Assembly (NCBI RefSeq): GCF_001591625.1
Contig: NZ_BCVG01000001.1
Coordinates: forward strand, 62,001-126,000
Source: Metabacillus fastidiosus NBRC 101226
GTDB lineage: Bacteria > Bacillota > Bacilli > Bacillales > Bacillaceae
Length of the DNA: 64,000 bases
Direction: 5' to 3'
The position numbers were made by a program, and so were the translations under genes. The notes beneath the pieces were generated by a model. It did not search any database. It was not told the origin of the DNA and saw nothing but the letters and a program-made list of their open reading frames with translations. Positions 53,633 to 61,619 of the stretch are shown piece after piece. How positions within the stretch are numbered: the stretch's first letter is position 1; the number at the start of each line of letters is the position of its first letter.

Positions 53633-53696
53633 TGGTAAAATAGATTTAATTTGGAAGCACCAAATGCGTAGATATTTCTACACATTTGGTGCTTTT
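53633..53696 (+). promoter_or_regulatory. Promoter with GGAAGCACC terminator leader (53.8-kb operon)
   Basis: An extended -10 TGGTAAAAT (TAAAAT 53636-53641), then GGAAGCACC 12 bases later (53653-53661), the same spacing as in the leader at 52442. The stem AAGCACCAAATGCGTAG/CTACACATTTGGTGCTT has one mismatch and ends in TTTTTT. Confidence 0.8.
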
Positions 53697-53811
53697 TTGC
53701 GTTTTTTTCGAAAACAGGGTTAGTTTATATACGCAACAGTGCCTAAGAAAGGCTGTTTTTAATCAATTGTATAACAAAATGTGATTCAAAAAATTTGGAG
53801 GATTATAGTTT

Positions 53812-54222
53812 ATGAACAATGCATACGACCTAGATGAAACATTGAATATTAAGGATAATTTGAAATATCAATCTTTAAAAGCTCAGATAATTTCATTACT
53901 CTTATTAGCACCTAATGTTAATGAGAGATATATGGCTGCATCTCTTGATAAAGTGGATGATTTACTTATCTATTTGTCATGTTTTACGAATCTTAAACAA
54001 ATTAGACTTATTAGGATCAAACATATTATTAACTTTTCAACTTATAGTTTATATAAAATCGTGGACAGCAAAAGGAAAGCAGCTGAACTAAAGAAATTAA
54101 TTAAAGCCATTCGACTCCTGCAAAGAATTTTCCAGGAATCTAATTGTAAAGTGAAAATTATCGAGTTAGATGTAAGCATTAATAATTATACGTTTTGGAC
54201 ACAAGTGCTAAAGAAAAAATAG
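53812..54222 (+). CDS. Hypothetical helical protein
   Basis: 136 residues, unrecognised. It is almost entirely helical and basic in its second half (Lys-Lys-Leu-Ile-Lys-Ala-Ile-Arg-Leu-Leu). It has no signal peptide. TTGGAGG precedes the ATG. It is the first gene after the GGAAGCACC leader at 53633, and probably starts an operon with the next small genes. Confidence 0.55.
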   Translation: MNNAYDLDETLNIKDNLKYQSLKAQIISLLLLAPNVNERYMAASLDKVDDLLIYLSCFTNLKQIRLIRIKHIINFSTYSLYKIVDSKRKAAELKKLIKAIRLLQRIFQESNCKVKIIELDVSINNYTFWTQVLKKK

Positions 54223-54239
54223 AAAAGGAGTTTAATGGA

Positions 54240-54611
54240 ATGTTAAATGCAAATATTGAAAGTGAAAATGAGCTTTTAAGAGGAGATGTTCCCATCTCTT
54301 TTCTAAAACAGATTGATTTTCAAAGGTGTAAGGTATTTGTATCTAAAATTTTCCCTTCACGTGGAACTTTTAATGGAATTGAAAAGTTATCATTGATGAA
54401 TTTTATGAAGATGTGTCAGTTTACAACTTTTCAAACATCATTGTATGGAATAGATTTCGACAACGACCACTTGGTGGAATGTTCCTTCCTTGAAATAAGA
54501 AAGGATCAAATAACAAGCAAAAGACAGATTATTTTACAGACCTTTTTTAAAGAAATTACAGAGATTGAGATGATGAATATGGTTAAGAATCATCAGACTT
54601 ATAAGAATTAG
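54240..54611 (+). CDS. Hypothetical small protein
   Basis: 123 residues from the ATG at 54240, chosen for the AAGGAG box 9 bases upstream. Alpha/beta composition, unrecognised (Phe-Gln-Arg-Cys-Lys-Val-Phe-Val-Ser-Lys; Tyr-Gly-Ile-Asp-Phe-Asp-Asn-Asp). It starts 17 bases after the previous gene, so they are likely co-transcribed. No function is suggested. Confidence 0.55.
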   Translation: MLNANIESENELLRGDVPISFLKQIDFQRCKVFVSKIFPSRGTFNGIEKLSLMNFMKMCQFTTFQTSLYGIDFDNDHLVECSFLEIRKDQITSKRQIILQTFFKEITEIEMMNMVKNHQTYKN

Positions 54612-54679
54612 GGCTTATTAAATAAGAATTAGCGGGTAAAGCATTATCAAAAATAAAAGAAAGGAAGGAGAGATTCGTT

Positions 54680-54868
54680 ATCCGTTTGGTAGGATTCTTT
54701 CTTGGTGTCTTATTAGGTATTTCAGTCTGTCTTTTTGGTCTTTTTATTTATAAAGGATTTGAATCATTAACTGGTTATCCAGGGTTTATCCTTGGAGTTG
54801 TCTTAGGATGTGGAGTATTTTTTCTAGGCTACTATATTCATGAAAGGTCCTCTGTTATAGATGGATAG
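54680..54868 (+). CDS. Small membrane protein, two helices, unusual start
   Basis: About 62 residues with two membrane helices and a Gly-rich turn (Leu-Gly-Val-Leu-Leu-Gly; Phe-Ile-Leu-Gly-Val-Val-Leu-Gly). No ATG or GTG is suitably placed. AAGGAG ends 9 bases before ATC at 54680 and 15 bases before TTG at 54686. The first gives better spacing and the second is the commoner codon. A terminator-like hairpin (TCCTCTGTTATAGA/TCTATAACAGAGGA) spans the stop codon. Confidence 0.5.
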   Translation: MRLVGFFLGVLLGISVCLFGLFIYKGFESLTGYPGFILGVVLGCGVFFLGYYIHERSSVIDG

Positions 54869-54900
54869 GATAAGAATATTAATCTATAACAGAGGACTTA
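54845..54900 (+). terminator. Hairpin overlapping the end of the small membrane protein gene
   Basis: TCCTCTGTTATAGA pairs with TCTATAACAGAGGA across a 20-base loop that contains the stop codon. The T run is poor (CTTAAAA), so termination may be partial. Confidence 0.5.
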
Positions 54901-54982
54901 AAAAGGGGGTGAATATCACTTAGGACAAACTTTAATTTAATTGCAAAAAAAGAATATGATCACTTTTAAAAGGAGAATTACT

Positions 54983-55882
54983 TTGAGAAAACTAAAACTA
55001 TTTAATCTGACGCTACTTTTTACCTTGATTGTTATGGGCTTTTCCACATTTATTTTACAAGGAACATCTTCAGCAGCAACTAGTTACCTAATGGATACAA
55101 AAAAAGAGTATACATACAGTATTTATAACGAGAATAAAAAAGATTCTAAAGAATATGTAACTGCAACTTTTATAGGGAAGAAGAATGAGGGGAATCTTTG
55201 GTTCTTTAAAGGGAAAAATTATATTCTTCATGAGTTATATTTACAAGATGAAGAGAGTCTTAAAGTAGGAGATCCATTTGAAGATGGTATCTTATATAAA
55301 GAATTAGTATTTCCACTTATTGAAGGCAAGAAATGGGATGCAGGTGATGGTGAAACTTATAAAATAGTTTCTCTAAGTAATACAGTTAAAACTCCTGCTG
55401 GGACATTCTCTACTGTAGAAGTTGATTATGATAATAAAACAGCTACTTCTTATTATGCTCCTGGCGTAGGTCTAGTGAAGTATCGTGATATTGAAGGAAA
55501 TGTGATGGAGTTAGTGAAAAGTAAAGATTTACATTATGGAAGAGTACTAATTAAGCAACAAGGAGTGAAGTTATATACTCCAAAAGGAACTGTACAAAGA
55601 GCGTTAAAAAAAGGTGAAGGATTAAAGATCTTTAAAGAAGATGCTACTAGCTATGATGTGGGTGCTGGCTATTATGTAAAGAAAAGCAAAGAAACATTAT
55701 TCTATACAGGTTTTATTTACAGTCCTGAACAAACCATGGATATTTTTGCTCCAAACTCAACAGTACATAGAAAAGCACGAATTGGTGAAACAATTAGAGT
55801 TTATGGTTTTAAAGACGGCAATTTCTTGGTAGGTGGAGGTTATTATATTCCAGCTGACTATCATATAAGGTTCGATAGATAA
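54983..55882 (+). CDS. Secreted protein with C-terminal VGGGYY repeat domain (second copy)
   Basis: About 299 residues from the TTG at 54983, behind AGGAG. A signal peptide (1-33, Ser-Ser-Ala-Ala) is followed by a beta-rich domain different from that of the protein at 32299-33288. The last 116 residues match that protein closely: Gly-Arg-Val-Leu-Ile, Leu-Tyr-x-x-x-Gly, Val-Gly-(Ala/Gly)-Gly-Tyr-Tyr, Phe-x-Phe-Asp-Arg-type end. Sharing a module with a gene inside the Tad-like cluster suggests a common surface partner. It is followed by the coiled-coil gene. Confidence 0.65.
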   Translation: MRKLKLFNLTLLFTLIVMGFSTFILQGTSSAATSYLMDTKKEYTYSIYNENKKDSKEYVTATFIGKKNEGNLWFFKGKNYILHELYLQDEESLKVGDPFEDGILYKELVFPLIEGKKWDAGDGETYKIVSLSNTVKTPAGTFSTVEVDYDNKTATSYYAPGVGLVKYRDIEGNVMELVKSKDLHYGRVLIKQQGVKLYTPKGTVQRALKKGEGLKIFKEDATSYDVGAGYYVKKSKETLFYTGFIYSPEQTMDIFAPNSTVHRKARIGETIRVYGFKDGNFLVGGGYYIPADYHIRFDR

Positions 55883-55923
55883 AATTGTTAGATATAAATC
55901 ATTAAATAGAAAAGGAAGAGAAA

Positions 55924-56463
55924 ATGGTATTAAAAATGAGAAAAGATAAAATAATTTTTCTTTCAATATTACTACTTATGGTTTTAGCCACAACAACTGC
56001 AGCATCCAATTTGAAAGCGGAACAAGTTTTAAATAATTATAAGAAAAATCAACTTAATTTAGAAAAAGAGATCGAAAATCGACTTGAAACTGAATTAAAG
56101 AGAATAAATCAACATGACAAAAAGTTAAAGCAAGCAGAGAAATCTGCTTTAAAACAGATCGATTTAAAAATGGAAAATATCCTTCAAAACTCTAAAAATA
56201 AGATTAGCAAAATAAAAGAGAAACAAAGTAAAGCTATAAATAAAGAAGAAGACAATCTTTATGAGCTACAAATAAAGGAAATAGAAAGTGAAACAAAGAT
56301 AGAAATGAAGGAACTTGCTTTAAAAGAAGAGCTAAAATTACAAGCAATTAAAAATGACATCAATTTAAATAAACAAGAAAGACTTCTTTTAATGGCACAT
56401 GCAAAGGAGCAAATTAGTTTGCTAAAATCTTCAGATAAGATTTTAGAACCATTGAAAAGATGA
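55924..56463 (+). CDS. Exported coiled-coil protein
   Basis: 179 residues. An N-terminal hydrophobic segment (about 8-27) is a signal peptide or anchor. The rest is a continuous Lys/Glu/Leu-rich heptad coiled coil to the end. No enzymatic motif is present. GGAAGAG gives the ATG at 55924; an in-frame ATG at 55936 is possible. It lies 41 bases after the VGGGYY-domain gene, probably in the same unit. It may bridge membrane and wall. Confidence 0.6.
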   Translation: MVLKMRKDKIIFLSILLLMVLATTTAASNLKAEQVLNNYKKNQLNLEKEIENRLETELKRINQHDKKLKQAEKSALKQIDLKMENILQNSKNKISKIKEKQSKAINKEEDNLYELQIKEIESETKIEMKELALKEELKLQAIKNDINLNKQERLLLMAHAKEQISLLKSSDKILEPLKR

Positions 56464-56541
56464 AGTGAATAAATGCAATTTTATATAGCCGGCTATGTTC
56501 TTGAATAGTCGGCTATACATGTTTAAGGAGATTTGATAAAA

Positions 56542-57099
56542 ATGGCAAAAAGAAAGAAAAATGGGGATTTAACTGGTTTATTAACAGGAATTGTCGTATG
56601 TCCAGCGCTTTTTACCTGGTTACAAACTAATTCAATATTACTTGCATTTTTTGTATTTTTATTACCTTTTATAAGCTTTCATGTCTTTTTCTTTATAAGG
56701 AAACAAAAGAAAAAACAAAGATTAATAAAATCAGGTATTCATGAAATTGATAAGATGAATGGTTTTCAATTTGAAAAATACCTTTCTACACTTTATGAAT
56801 CTCTTGGCTATCAAGCTCAAGTAACAAAGGCATCCGGTGATTTTGGAGCGGATCTTATCTTAAAAAAGGATAAGAGAAAGATAGTTGTTCAAGCGAAAAG
56901 ATACAGCAAGAATGTTGGAATTAGAGCAGTTCAAGAAATACGAGCTGCACAAGACTATTATAGAGCTGATGAAGCCTGGGTAGTTACTAATCAAAACTTT
57001 ACTCTTTCTGCGATTAAATTAGCAAATTCAAGTAAGGTCAAATTAATAGGACGTGAACAGTTAATCAATAATATGTTATCTCCTATGCGTGAAAGATAA
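56542..57099 (+). CDS. Membrane-anchored Mrr-type restriction-endonuclease-like protein
   Basis: 185 residues from the ATG at 56542, after AAGGAG. Two membrane helices (about 15-50) precede an Mrr-like catalytic domain: Phe-Glu-Lys-Tyr-Leu-x-x-Leu-Tyr, Asp-Phe-Gly-Ala-Asp-Leu-Ile (about 99), Val-Val-Gln-Ala-Lys-Arg-Tyr (about 115), with the Asp...Gln-x-Lys core intact. Mrr-type enzymes cut methylated or foreign DNA. Short membrane-tethered versions are widespread and their role is unclear; guarding against incoming DNA at the membrane is one possibility. Confidence 0.8.
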   Translation: MAKRKKNGDLTGLLTGIVVCPALFTWLQTNSILLAFFVFLLPFISFHVFFFIRKQKKKQRLIKSGIHEIDKMNGFQFEKYLSTLYESLGYQAQVTKASGDFGADLILKKDKRKIVVQAKRYSKNVGIRAVQEIRAAQDYYRADEAWVVTNQNFTLSAIKLANSSKVKLIGREQLINNMLSPMRER

Positions 57100-57335
57100 C
57101 AAGCTTAATGAATATAAACAGTTCCTGCGTTTTTTGTTTGGATTATATGTAAGAGATATATTTGAGGTGTAATTTTGTACTTTAGAAAAGAATGTTTTAG
57201 GAGGTAGTTACCATGAAAATTAGCTTTTAAGGGTCGGAGAAAAGATTACAGGAAATCTTTCTATGTTTTGTGGAATTACCGTAATTGATTAATAAATATT
57301 CTCTAATTGTTTATGAAGCAGTATGTGAAGGTGAG

Positions 57336-57455
57336 ATGGAGATCATGAGCACTACAGAAGATAAATCATTATATGAATTGGAAGCAAAAGAGTATGAGAA
57401 GAAAAAGTTAGATACAGCATGGGCCTTAGTCAAAGACTTAGAGGGAAGGAAGTGA
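57336..57455 (+). CDS. Small protein coupled to the next gene, 39 residues
   Basis: ATG at 57336 follows GAAGGTGAG. The peptide is charged and helical, ending Trp-Ala-Leu-Val-Lys-Asp-Leu-Glu-Gly-Arg-Lys. Its TGA overlaps the GTG start of the gene at 57452, which argues for a real coupled gene. The stretch 57100-57335 has a ribosome binding site (GGAGG near 57200) followed by a 5-codon frame, probably a broken gene. Confidence 0.45.
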   Translation: MEIMSTTEDKSLYELEAKEYEKKKLDTAWALVKDLEGRK

Positions 57456-58015
57456 TAAGGAGTAAATACACTTTTTATAAAATGCACTTTCCAAATGCCG
57501 GTATTATCTGCGGATTAGGTTTACTTCCATTTGCACTGGTAGCTAGTATTTTTCTAGGGAATCTATCAATGTTATTTCCTCCATTAATAGGTATTGGCAT
57601 TACTATATTAGAAGTGATAGCAATTTCATCTTCAAATAATAGAACACGAAAAGAAATAGCTGCTGAGACTCGTTTATTAAAAGAAAAATTCAGCTCAACT
57701 GGTATACCAATTAATTTGGCTTCAGAAAACCGCTTAAATCAGATTACTGAGTATTATGAAAGTGGAATTGCATCTACTATTAGAGCAGCAATTGATTTTA
57801 TAGAAGTTGTCAATGAAACGGAAGACGTGAAGGAAAATACAGAAATAGAAAAAGTAGTAGAACAGAAACCAATATTATATAGGTTAAAACGAAAACTCAG
57901 GTATTATTGTGAGTCAAATAGTAAGTGGACTAAGAGTATAGGGATAAAAGCTAAAAACAATGAATGGCTATGTCTTTTGGATAAAGTAGTGGTCATTAAA
58001 GAGAATGAAGAGTAA
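57452..58015 (+). CDS. Membrane protein with in-frame stop and readable extension
   Basis: About 187 residues from the GTG at 57452. Two membrane helices lie near 12-60, followed by a charged cytoplasmic part with a helix and a C-terminal beta segment. After the TAA at 58013-58015 the same frame stays open to 58129 and encodes 37 more residues (Phe-Ile-Val-Phe-Lys-His-Gly-Asp-Phe-Gly-Val-Ile-Ser) that look like a natural continuation. This could be a recent nonsense mutation, a readthrough product or a sequencing error. No family is recognised. Confidence 0.5.
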   Translation: MIRSKYTFYKMHFPNAGIICGLGLLPFALVASIFLGNLSMLFPPLIGIGITILEVIAISSSNNRTRKEIAAETRLLKEKFSSTGIPINLASENRLNQITEYYESGIASTIRAAIDFIEVVNETEDVKENTEIEKVVEQKPILYRLKRKLRYYCESNSKWTKSIGIKAKNNEWLCLLDKVVVIKENEE

Positions 58016-58161
58016 GAAGGATTTATTGTATTTAAGCATGGGGATTTCGGTGTGATTAGTACCGATAAGTTTATTCCCTTGTCAGAAATTAATTCTCAAG
58101 AAATTGAATTAGTTTTAAGGGATGATTAATAATTTAAAAATCAAGTTTTGGAGGAGAAGTT

Positions 58162-58527
58162 ATGAAATTTATAAATAGACCAATTTACAATTTAAAAACG
58201 ATGGATACCGGAGCAATAGGCTGGTGTTTCTTTTGGATCATTGGGTTGTTAGCTATAGTTATTCCAAGTCAATTCCGTATGGGACTTGCAGATTCGATTA
58301 ATTTTCTATTTTCATTTGAGTTACTGGAATTAAAAGAGGTAGAAGTAAAGGAAGGGATAGCTGAGGCTTTATATGAAGCAGAGGTACTAAGAGTAGAAAG
58401 CTTTAATAAATTACTGCAATTTGTGAACATCGGAAAAATCGTCTTTTGGATTGCTATATTTATAATGCTATTTGTCTTTTTATTTAAAAGACCGGAGACA
58501 GAAGAAAATGAGTATGAAATTGCATAA
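58162..58527 (+). CDS. Small two-helix membrane protein
   Basis: 121 residues with membrane helices at about 18-37 and 93-112, and an acidic extracellular loop between them (Leu-Lys-Glu-Val-Glu-Val-Lys-Glu). The end is acidic. GGAGG precedes the ATG. Unrecognised. It follows the interrupted membrane gene and may share its unit. Confidence 0.55.
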   Translation: MKFINRPIYNLKTMDTGAIGWCFFWIIGLLAIVIPSQFRMGLADSINFLFSFELLELKEVEVKEGIAEALYEAEVLRVESFNKLLQFVNIGKIVFWIAIFIMLFVFLFKRPETEENEYEIA

Positions 58528-58625
58528 AGAATGAAGGGATCAATGGTTAATATGAAATAAAAAGAGAAGGGAGATTTTCTTGTTAATTAAATAATTGTAT
58601 ATAGAATATGGTATGAAAATTATAA

Positions 58626-58781
58626 GAAAGTAAAATATTATCTCGCCTTCTTGGAGCTAGTATAGATATATGGAGTCCAAAAGGTAAAAACGTAAGTTTT
58701 GATGACGGCCATCATACAAAACTTAAAAAAGTGGACCAAACTACGCTCGTTAAAGCAAATTGGTATACACCTAACATATAA
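58626..58781 (+). pseudogene. Orphan toxin-like C-terminal fragment
   Basis: A 51-codon open stretch without start codon encodes Trp-Ser-Pro-Lys-Gly-Lys-Asn-Val, Asp-Asp-Gly-His-His and Lys-Ala-Asn-Trp-Tyr-Thr-Pro. The short, His-rich style resembles the tail of a polymorphic toxin. Stops in all frames precede it. It may be a displaced toxin tail related to the RHS locus or an unrelated relic. 58782-58940 has no gene. Confidence 0.35.
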
Positions 58782-58948
58782 AATTATAAAAGAAACGGTT
58801 TAGGAAAACAAATAAAATAAGAGGAAATATCACAGAAAGTTTATGGTATTTTCATTGACATACTCTTTTTTTCGTTTCTTTCTGCTTCTTCAATCTCTAA
58901 TGTACAGTATGCCATTCACGTTACATTATTTTCTTATTTTGACATTAA

Positions 58949-58974
58949 TTAAGAAATAGTTAAGAAATAGTTAA
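58949..58974 (+). promoter_or_regulatory. Tandem TTAAGAAATAG repeat upstream of the ABC transporter
   Basis: TTAAGAAATAG occurs twice head to tail with 11-base spacing and begins a third time (TTAA). A -10-like TATACT lies at 58997-59002 without a good -35. This layout fits an activator of the OmpR type binding next to a weak promoter. No regulator gene is in the window. Confidence 0.55.
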
Positions 58975-59038
58975 TCCCCAGTTAAAAACTTCTTTCTATA
59001 CTAAATACATAAGCATTAAGGAAAGTAGGTTTAACATT

Positions 59039-59959
59039 ATGGAAGAAATAATAAAGACCACAAACTTAACAAAAATTTATGGGAAACAAAAATCAGTAGA
59101 TAACCTTAATATAACAGTCCATCAAGGGGATATTTATGGATTCTTGGGTCGAAATGGTGCAGGAAAAACAACTACGATAAGAATGTTGTTGGGGTTGATA
59201 AAACCTACTCATGGAAAAATAGAAATATTTGGACAGGATTTATTTAAAAACCAAAAAGAAATTCTAAAAAGAATTGGATCAATCGTAGAAGTCCCTGGAT
59301 TTTATGGAAACCTCACAGCTAGAGAAAATCTCTTAATAAATGCAAAGATTATTGGAGTACACAAGAGGAATGCAGTCGAAGATGCTTTAGAGATTGTTGG
59401 ATTAGAGAATGAAACAAAAAAGCTAGTAGGTAAATATTCTTTAGGGATGAAGCAAAGGCTTGGAATCGCCAGAGCTCTTCTACATTATCCTGAATTGTTA
59501 ATTTTAGATGAGCCTACCAACGGCTTGGATCCAATTGGGATTAAGGAAATGAGGAAACTTATTAAAAATCTTGCTAAAGAAAGAAAAATAACCCTATTAA
59601 TATCAAGCCACATACTGTCTGAAATTGAACAGTTAGTTGATCATATGGGAATTATTCATGAAGGTAAGCTCTTAGAGGAAATTGAATTTGATAGTCTGCG
59701 TAAAAAAAATCGTAAGTGTCTTGAGTTTCAAGTTTCAAATGATGATAAAGCAATAATGCTTTTAGAAAATCATTTTGAAATCTTTGACTATGAAGTTCAT
59801 GATGATGGGAATATTCGTATATATTCACACATCGGACAACAGGGCAAGATTAATAAATTATTTGTACAGAACGATATTGAAGTTCTCAAGATTACGATGA
59901 GTGAGGACCGACTTGAGGATTATTTCACAAAGCTAGTTGGAGGTGGAACCATTGGTTAA
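59039..59959 (+). CDS. ABC transporter ATP-binding protein, BcrA-like
   Basis: 306 residues. Walker A Gly-Arg-Asn-Gly-Ala-Gly-Lys-Thr-Thr (about 37), signature Tyr-Ser-Leu-Gly-Met-Lys-Gln-Arg (about 133), Walker B Leu-Leu-Ile-Leu-Asp-Glu-Pro (about 153) and an H-loop Ser-Ser-His (about 190) are intact. The C-terminal 80 residues are typical of the bacitracin/lantibiotic export group. With the permease and PAP2 phosphatase that follow it resembles bcrABC bacitracin resistance. It probably pumps a peptide antibiotic or frees its lipid target. The start overlaps nothing; the end overlaps the permease gene. Confidence 0.88.
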   Translation: MEEIIKTTNLTKIYGKQKSVDNLNITVHQGDIYGFLGRNGAGKTTTIRMLLGLIKPTHGKIEIFGQDLFKNQKEILKRIGSIVEVPGFYGNLTARENLLINAKIIGVHKRNAVEDALEIVGLENETKKLVGKYSLGMKQRLGIARALLHYPELLILDEPTNGLDPIGIKEMRKLIKNLAKERKITLLISSHILSEIEQLVDHMGIIHEGKLLEEIEFDSLRKKNRKCLEFQVSNDDKAIMLLENHFEIFDYEVHDDGNIRIYSHIGQQGKINKLFVQNDIEVLKITMSEDRLEDYFTKLVGGGTIG

Positions 59960-60689
59960 TCTCTTATATACAGAATTGTTAAAACTTAGGAGATCTAAAA
60001 TGCTTCTGATAAGTACCATTGGAGCATCAGTAGTCCCATTTATGGTGGTCTTTGCAACATATATACAGATGAAGACGGAAGAACCTTCTCCTATTATAAA
60101 ATTTTATGAGCTTTTTAGTAATGCTAACTTATATACGATTTTAGTTGTAGGCGTTCCTCTATATGGTGTCGTTGCAGCCTATATTTTCAACCGTGAATAT
60201 ATGGATGATACTCTGAAAAATCTGTTAACGATCCCAGTTTCCAGAGTGAATTTAATCCTCAGTAAGTTACTGCTTTTGTTTATGTGGATTATCTTTTTAA
60301 CGTTGGTTGCTTGGGGTCTAACTTTATTCTTAGGCATTTTAGGACAGTTTCAAGGCCTTAGCCGTTCATTAATAGTAGAAACGTTTTTTCAATTTCTTGT
60401 TGGTGGAATTTTACTGTTTATTTTATCAACACCCATCATACTGATAACGATTGTTTTAAAGAACTATGTACCAACTATTATTTTTACAATTCTTATAACT
60501 TTAATAAATATTATGACAGCAAATTCTGAACATAGAGGATTGTTTCCTTGGGCGGCAGCAGGAGATATTTCAAGGAATACACTTCTCCCTACATACCCTC
60601 CAGAGTACTCGTATATAGGTATAGCTGCACTCTCTACCATTGGATTTATTTCAATGATTATCTATTTTAAAAAAGTGGATATTCATTAA
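59952..60689 (+). CDS. ABC transporter permease, BcrB-like
   Basis: About 245 residues from the TTG at 59952, after GGAGGTGG. Six membrane helices are visible. The N-terminus Tyr-Thr-Glu-Leu-Leu-Lys-Leu-Arg-Arg-Ser-Lys and the segment Phe-Asn-Arg-Glu-Tyr-Met-Asp-Asp-Thr-Leu are typical of BcrB/ABC-2-type permeases. The gene overlaps its ATPase gene by 8 bases, so the two subunits are coupled. Confidence 0.85.
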   Translation: MVNLLYTELLKLRRSKMLLISTIGASVVPFMVVFATYIQMKTEEPSPIIKFYELFSNANLYTILVVGVPLYGVVAAYIFNREYMDDTLKNLLTIPVSRVNLILSKLLLLFMWIIFLTLVAWGLTLFLGILGQFQGLSRSLIVETFFQFLVGGILLFILSTPIILITIVLKNYVPTIIFTILITLINIMTANSEHRGLFPWAAAGDISRNTLLPTYPPEYSYIGIAALSTIGFISMIIYFKKVDIH

Positions 60690-60795
60690 TATATGAAAAC
60701 TCAAAGTTATAGGAAGAAACCAAAAATACAGTCGAGAAGATTTCTACAATTATTCGAATTGTAGGTACAATGCACAATTAAGGGGGTTTTTAAAA

Positions 60796-61395
60796 ATGTC
60801 TTTTTCGGAGTGGAATATTGCCGCTTTTCGAATGGTTAATGATTTAGGTAAAGAATATCAGTTCCTTAACTCAAGTATGTCAATAATTGCGGAATATACA
60901 GTGTTTGTTTTAGCCCTCATCATGTTAGTCTATTGGTTTACTCGCACTAACAAGAACAGAATGATGGTCATTCAAGCTATAATAGCATTCATTGTTGCAG
61001 AAATTATTGGGAAGACAGTCGGACAATTTTATTCGAATTATCAGCCATTTGCAGTCTTACCCAATGTCAATAAACTTGTCAATCGCGCAGTAGATAATTC
61101 ATTTCCAAGCGACCACACTATCTTATTTTTTTCTATCTGCTTTTCGATTTGGCTTGTTCACAAAAAAAGTGGGTGGATATGGCTCATACTTGCATTTACT
61201 GTGGGTATTTCACGGATATGGGTAGGAGTTCATTACCCCTTCGACGTTGCTACTGGAGCCTTTTTAGGAATTTTTTCAGCAGTGTTAGCTTATTGGTTAG
61301 CACCAAAGCTTTCATTCCTTCAAAGTTTACTGTCTATATATGAAAGAGGAGAGCGATATATCTTACCTTCAAAAGACAGGTCTAAAAATTTTTAA
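60796..61395 (+). CDS. PAP2-family undecaprenyl-diphosphatase, BcrC-like
   Basis: 199 residues with five to six membrane helices. PAP2 motifs are intact: Ser-Phe-Pro-Ser-Asp-His-Thr (about 103) and Ser-Arg-Ile-Trp-Val-Gly-Val-His-Tyr-Pro-Phe-Asp-Val (about 138), with a first motif near Lys-Thr-Val-Gly-Gln-Phe-Tyr. BcrC-type enzymes dephosphorylate undecaprenyl pyrophosphate and so compete with bacitracin for its target. Together with the BcrAB-like pair it forms a self-resistance set. A terminator follows at 61400-61433. Confidence 0.88.
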   Translation: MSFSEWNIAAFRMVNDLGKEYQFLNSSMSIIAEYTVFVLALIMLVYWFTRTNKNRMMVIQAIIAFIVAEIIGKTVGQFYSNYQPFAVLPNVNKLVNRAVDNSFPSDHTILFFSICFSIWLVHKKSGWIWLILAFTVGISRIWVGVHYPFDVATGAFLGIFSAVLAYWLAPKLSFLQSLLSIYERGERYILPSKDRSKNF

Positions 61396-61399
61396 GTAA

Positions 61400-61433
61400 G
61401 TAAAAACATCTGATTAGGTCAGGTGTTTTTACA
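61400..61433 (+). terminator. Intrinsic terminator of the Bcr-like operon
   Basis: AAAAACATCTGA pairs with TCAGGTGTTTTT (one G-U) around TTAGG, then A and C. Confidence 0.75.
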
Positions 61434-61566
61434 CGTTGTATAAAGATTTATCTCTCAATAAGAGGTTACAGATTTAGTTAATTATAGTGAAATATACCTA
61501 CTAATACAAGGGAGGGAATCAGATTTAATAACTATTTGTAATTATTTACTAGTAATTTAATTACTT

Positions 61567-61619
61567 TTTTGTCATAATATAGTTATATTTAAAATTTTTG
61601 TCATAATATAGTTATGTTG
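61567..61619 (+). repeat. Two direct repeats TTTTTGTCATAATATAGTTA
   Basis: A 24-base sequence, TTTTTGTCATAATATAGTTAT then R-T-T, occurs at 61567 and 61596, 29 bases apart. It lies 160 bases upstream of the MFS gene in an otherwise empty 61434-61779. Likely an operator or a promoter duplication. Confidence 0.6.

Noticed and set aside
57180-57300. A gene after the GGAGG box near 57200
   Set aside because: The frame ends after five codons and no longer frame with a start is present; at best it is a broken remnant.
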